From Sipunculus nudus (taxonomy: Eukaryota > Annelida > Sipuncula > Golfingiida > Sipunculidae), in assembly GCA_026874595.1 (NCBI GenBank), contig CM049314.1, forward strand, positions 35,569,229 through 35,633,228: DNA of 64,000 nucleotides. Direction: 5' to 3'. Both the position numbers and the translations under genes were made by a program. Position 1 is the first letter of the stretch. Each line of letters opens with the position of its first letter. Below the pieces are notes generated by a model, which did not search any database, was not told where the DNA came from, and saw nothing but the letters and a program-made list of their open reading frames with translations. This document shows, piece by piece, positions 60,146 through 64,000 of this stretch.

Positions 60146-60177
60146 ATATATATATATACACACACACATATATATAT
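60102..60177. repeat. (TC)n(TA)n(CA)n compound microsatellite
   Basis: TC repeats followed by TA, CA and TA repeats. Confidence 0.93.
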
Positions 60178-60270
60178 GTACATATAACATTATATAATAT
60201 ATCACTTCACAGCCGTTCATTACATACACAGAACATGGAGCGTTTATAAAGAAACTTTCCTCATTTGCAG

Positions 60271-60570
60271 TGGAGTGTTTCATGCACGAGCAGGGATGTG
60301 GTACAGACAGCGGTGCCTGCTCTATTGCGGCATGGCAAAAGGTCGTAAACATATATCCGTACCAGCACCTAAAAAAGGAAATTTACAATGTACGTACAAG
60401 GATTTCGTTGGTACTGTAATTTTACCACGATGTGACCTGCATCAATAAATATTCAACTTTTAATGCCTGGCGTATATCTTGGTTTGCAGTGTGAATGGAA
60501 GCGTGGCACAAAATTAAAAGTACTAGATGTTTGGGATCATAAAAGTAAATCACTGATTGTGCTCTTATGA
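60271..60570 (+). CDS. Two phase-coherent terminal exons of an unrecognised Cys-containing protein
   Basis: Exon a: 60271-60389 after acceptor TTTCCTCATTTGCAG, 2 + 117 bases, donor AAT|GTACGT (phase 0). Exon b: 60490-60570 after acceptor ATCTTGGTTTGCAG, 26 codons and TGA. Joined they read ECFMHEQGCGTDSGACSIAA, WQKVVNIYPYQHLKKEIYN, CEWKRGTKLKVLDVWDHKSK, SLIVLL. The four Cys suggest an extracellular fold. The incoming phase (1) matches the donors of exons 3 and 4 of the IgGFc-domain gene upstream, so these could be alternative 3' exons of that gene; or they belong to a separate gene whose 5' part I did not find. No family recognised. Confidence 0.42.
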
Positions 60571-63500
60571 CTATATTGGATATTAGGTAGGTATGTACGT
60601 GAAAGGTTAAACAGTCTCTTTGAAATACCTCGCTCGGAAGAAAATTGGCGATTGTTATGCGGCAGACATATTGGACTTAGGGTTAGTTCTGTAATTTGAT
60701 AGAGGAGCAGCTCTTATAAACACCAATCATCCCTATGATTTGCGAATGGTCAAATGTATTATCTTTTGGGATACTGCAAGAGAAAAAAAATGGCAGCCAT
60801 ATTTGTTAATGGGTGTACCTTATTGGGGCCAGAGCTCTCATAGTCACGAATAAAATCTCCAAATCTTACCTGGCGCAATAATGATTAGCTGTTTACAGCT
60901 TTATTTCGGGTTGGCTATATACTGGGTAAACTGTTAAAACATCACGTTAAGTATTCAAATAGTATGAAAAATAAGTTGATGAAGTTGAGATTGTCCATCA
61001 AGATCTGTATTGCCGACACCAAACGAGTTAATGGTTGTTTCTACCCCGCCTATGTTGGCAGGACTAGACATGGCAGTCAACATCCGCGTTGCACACAGCA
61101 ACCACGTATAATGTGTTATTCTTTTCTGCCCTCCAAGTGAAGTACCGACAGAAAAAGATAAATTATATGCAGGTTGTAGAGATATAGTGATAACTGATAT
61201 AGTGATATAGTGATGCCAGGAGATAACGTTGCTGTGTTGTAGGTTTAAATATGTCTATATCACATAAAGATACTCGCACAAATTTATTCTTAAGTTTTAT
61301 CCCCGTTGCCAAATTTTCCTTTTACAAACATACAGTCGTGTCTCCATATCTGTTTGTATGCGTTTTTGTGCGTGTGCATGAGAAAGATCTTTAGAATGAA
61401 ACCCAACAAACTTTTGAGGATGTGTCATGAGCCAAAGAAGATAATACGGTTTTGAGGAGGGATCGGCGATATTAATATGCGTATATTCATACGTATACAT
61501 CCTCATTCGTCCTTTTTCCTGTTGTCTCTCTTATTTTTCCGGACAAAATCTCTAAATAATATAAACTGGTTCGCCCAAAAAATATAATTACTTACACCAT
61601 GATCTATGGCCTACTTCTACTTTAATTCTCAATTCTTGGTCTTGACAAGCTGGGGGCCCCCCCCCCCCCCCGAGTCGGGTGGACCGTTCTGATCTAGACC
61701 CTCCCTTGGCGACATTCCCCTGGTAAATGTCCATTTCTGGTAGATACTAATCGATTATGTGCTCCCTCTGCTTAGACATTAATTAAAAAAAAAACAGATT
61801 TTTTTTTCGTTATGTTGCGCTTTACCAGTTTACCAAAGTAATTATTTTATACTCGTGTTTTACAAAGATCATTAATCATTATTCATTATTTATTTGTTAT
61901 AAAATATTAAAATTCCCCGCTTGCACCGATTACTGAGAAAACTGCATAACTGCGATGCATCGGGCTTTTGCGGCTACACTTTATATGTTGTCATCCCCGT
62001 ATTACCTGCATGATCTTAAATGCACTGTGAAGAGAATAGGTTTCGTCATGTATGGATATAATCATTGTAATAATATATAATCAGAGTAATGGAAGCTCTG
62101 ATTTACAAATTGTGCATTGTGTTGTTAACATATGTAAAACATTAAAATATCCCAGTATTATCAAGAAATTCCGATTGTTTAAATAAAATAATATGGAGGT
62201 AGCCTAGACGATTTTCATTTATGCCATTGTCATGAGTGTCATGTATGGAATAAGGCTAAATAAAATCATGATTCAGAAGACTACTATTTTTTATAACCGC
62301 TGGAAGATAAGACAACGAATTTGTCCTAAAAGGTTATGATTTATTCGGTTGTAAACTGTTTAAGCAATATTTTACAAGAATCTTATGTACAAAATAAACT
62401 GAATGCAAATACATGTTGTTTCCTTAATCTAACTGGGACAGCGTGATTTGACACAGTGAAAATAGATAACATTTTCATAGAATTTTGACACATCCATAAG
62501 CAGTTTCAGAAATATACTTTCGTGTGTCAACTATGTGAGGAAGAATTCATCTTTTAGGAGGAGCATTAATTTGGCTTTGTTCAATATCTGTTGTAACAGT
62601 GCATTTCAGTTAGACCGAACTAGAATAGTAGCTCATACAGTGATATGCTATTTTTAGCATGTCAATGGCACTAAAGCAAGAACGTTTGTTTCTAATGGTT
62701 AAAACAATGTAAGTGATATCAGCCATCCTTAAATGTGCAGTATAAGCTACCGCCATCTGATTTGATACTCATAAACAAAATGAATGCCGGATCGTTTTTA
62801 GGCCTAACAACTTCCATATTGTTATAAAATAAATGTCGTTGTTTTACAAAAGAAATAACCTTATTTATGTGTTTTCAGTGCTTGACTGTTGCTTGTTCTA
62901 GCCGTCTAGAGTTACCGTTGTATGTATTGTGTCAACAGTAATACGATTTCACATATTTTTTTATGATCTTATAAATTTTATCGTATCTTTTCAACGAGGT
63001 CACGCGGGTTTCCATGTTCAGCGGCATTATTTAACTGATTAGCATCGAAGATAGAGTCCTCAAGAAGGTATTTCAGTAGAGAGGTTGTATTGTTGATACT
63101 AAACTGTCACATTATCCATTTGACGAACAGAATATTAGATTTCATTAAAACAACCACAATAACGATAAATAATAATTGTTTGTAGCTATACACCAAACTA
63201 GATATATATTTCTTGTTTTTTTATAATTGTGAGATACGATTTGATTTTGTTTGCTTATAACCATCCATATGTAGATCTGAAATCATTGCCAGAAAAAAAT
63301 TAAAGAAGAACAACAGACGTAGAGTATATTTATATGACAAAAAGAAACTGTACACAGTTGTATGTTTGCCTGGTCTTCGTGGTTTTGATATTCAGATCAT
63401 TTTCCTAAACCGGTATATCATGGTCAATAAAAAGTAAAGGCGATCATGTGACTATTTGACCGACCTACATCAGGGGCATACTTTACCCTGTAACTGTTTT

Positions 63501-63812
63501 TTTTTCATTAAAAACTATACATGTATTAATTTCAAGCTTCAGGAAGATATGAGGTATTTGGTTCTTGATCTCGTGAAAATGGTGAACATTTTCTCAACGA
63601 ATATAAACTTTTACGTACGTTTGATTTTATTGTCTATTTCAAATCTACCAACTATCAATAATATCGAATTGTTTTAGAATATTTAAAATTATCTGACTTT
63701 CCTACGGATCATCGACAAACCGGTGAAATGCTGTACATTTTCACATGTAATAGCAGTTCAATTGGTTAAACTCGTTTCTTTGATAAAATGTCAAAAATAT
63801 TGAGAATGGAAT
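60571..63812. other. Intergenic, no supported gene
   Basis: AT-rich. A C15 run lies near 61657. No exon pair with matching phases was found by eye. Confidence 0.4.
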
Positions 63813-64000
63813 CTATCGAAGTTGGTACACTGTGGGACCTTTGTCACAATTGTACTGATTCATCCAAAGCCGCCAGGTGGAATCACATGCAATGTGCATC
63901 GGATTTTTGATACCATCATCCTGAGTGAGAACATGTCTGAGTAATGATCCGTCTGTATTGTACTCTGAAACCCTGTGGTTTTTACTGTCAGCAACTAGGA
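63813..64000 (-). CDS. C-terminus of a TRIM/NHL-type beta-propeller protein (runs off right edge)
   Basis: The minus strand is open from the window edge to TAG at 63815-63813, 62 codons. It contains LVADSKNHRVSEYNTDGSLL and KNPMHIACDSTWRLWMNQYN and ends GPTVYQLR. This closely parallels the end of the TRIM/NHL locus at 25960 (LVADFENDSISEFNIDGSFI … CDISCDTDGRLWITEHENND … GPILFQL), so the parent is probably another TRIM of the same subfamily. The N-terminal domains lie outside the window. No lesion is seen in this part. Confidence 0.8.
   Translation of the reverse strand, partial: LVADSKNHRVSEYNTDGSLLRHVLTQDDGIKNPMHIACDSTWRLWMNQYNCDKGPTVYQLR

Noticed and set aside
1-64000. CRISPR arrays, operons or prokaryotic genes
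   Set aside because: No spaced identical repeats of CRISPR type; genes are spliced and far apart.

Overview
The window looks like nuclear DNA of a marine invertebrate, most likely a bivalve mollusc. It is AT-rich, with many (TA)n microsatellites, tRNA-derived SINE-like elements, minisatellites and spliced genes with GT-AG introns. It carries several TRIM-type RING/B-box genes and an IgGFc-binding-domain gene, both families that I associate with molluscan lineage expansions. The species cannot be fixed from the sequence alone.

Layout. At 1-773 (minus) is the N-terminal part of a TRIM gene that runs off the left edge, with a possible leader exon and CRE/TATA promoter near 1.93-2.04 kb. From 2 to 18 kb there is mostly non-coding DNA with repeats, a SINE near 13.1 kb and a few weak exon candidates. 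At 18.91-21.77 kb (minus) I reconstruct a five-exon gene missed by single-frame ORF calling. Its intron phases are 1,0,0,0, it has a signal-peptide-like N-terminus and a four-helix pattern, like a class-I helical cytokine, but this copy has an in-frame TAA in exon 2. At 25.96-27.76 kb is a TRIM/NHL-type gene broken by five single-base frame changes. At 29.7-33.1 kb is a ZSWIM3-like (MULE plus SWIM domain) pseudogene with a candidate LTR inside it. At 33.7-34.5 kb is a GC-rich 20-bp minisatellite.

From 34.94 to 47.48 kb lies a tandem segmental duplication. Each copy carries one TRIM locus. The left copy has lost its RING region at a (TA)n tract; the right copy has an intact RING-B-box-coiled-coil frame but has lost the C-terminal membrane segment still visible in the left copy. 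From 48 to 55 kb there are repeats and an unrecognised coding relic.

At 56.25-59.47 kb (plus) is a six-exon gene, 521 codons in my splice model: signal peptide, IgGFc-binding N-terminal domain, one transmembrane helix, and a cytoplasmic tail with an ITIM-type tyrosine motif. Two further phase-coherent terminal exons follow at 60.27-60.57 kb. The right edge (63813-64000, minus) holds the C-terminus of another NHL-type propeller gene, so both window edges cut genes of TRIM/NHL type.

If the models hold, the locus groups immune-type genes: TRIM E3-ligase-like proteins, a membrane receptor-like IgGFc protein and a possible secreted cytokine. That functional link is inference. Splice models are mine, read by eye from GT-AG signals and frame coherence; no transcript or database search was available.
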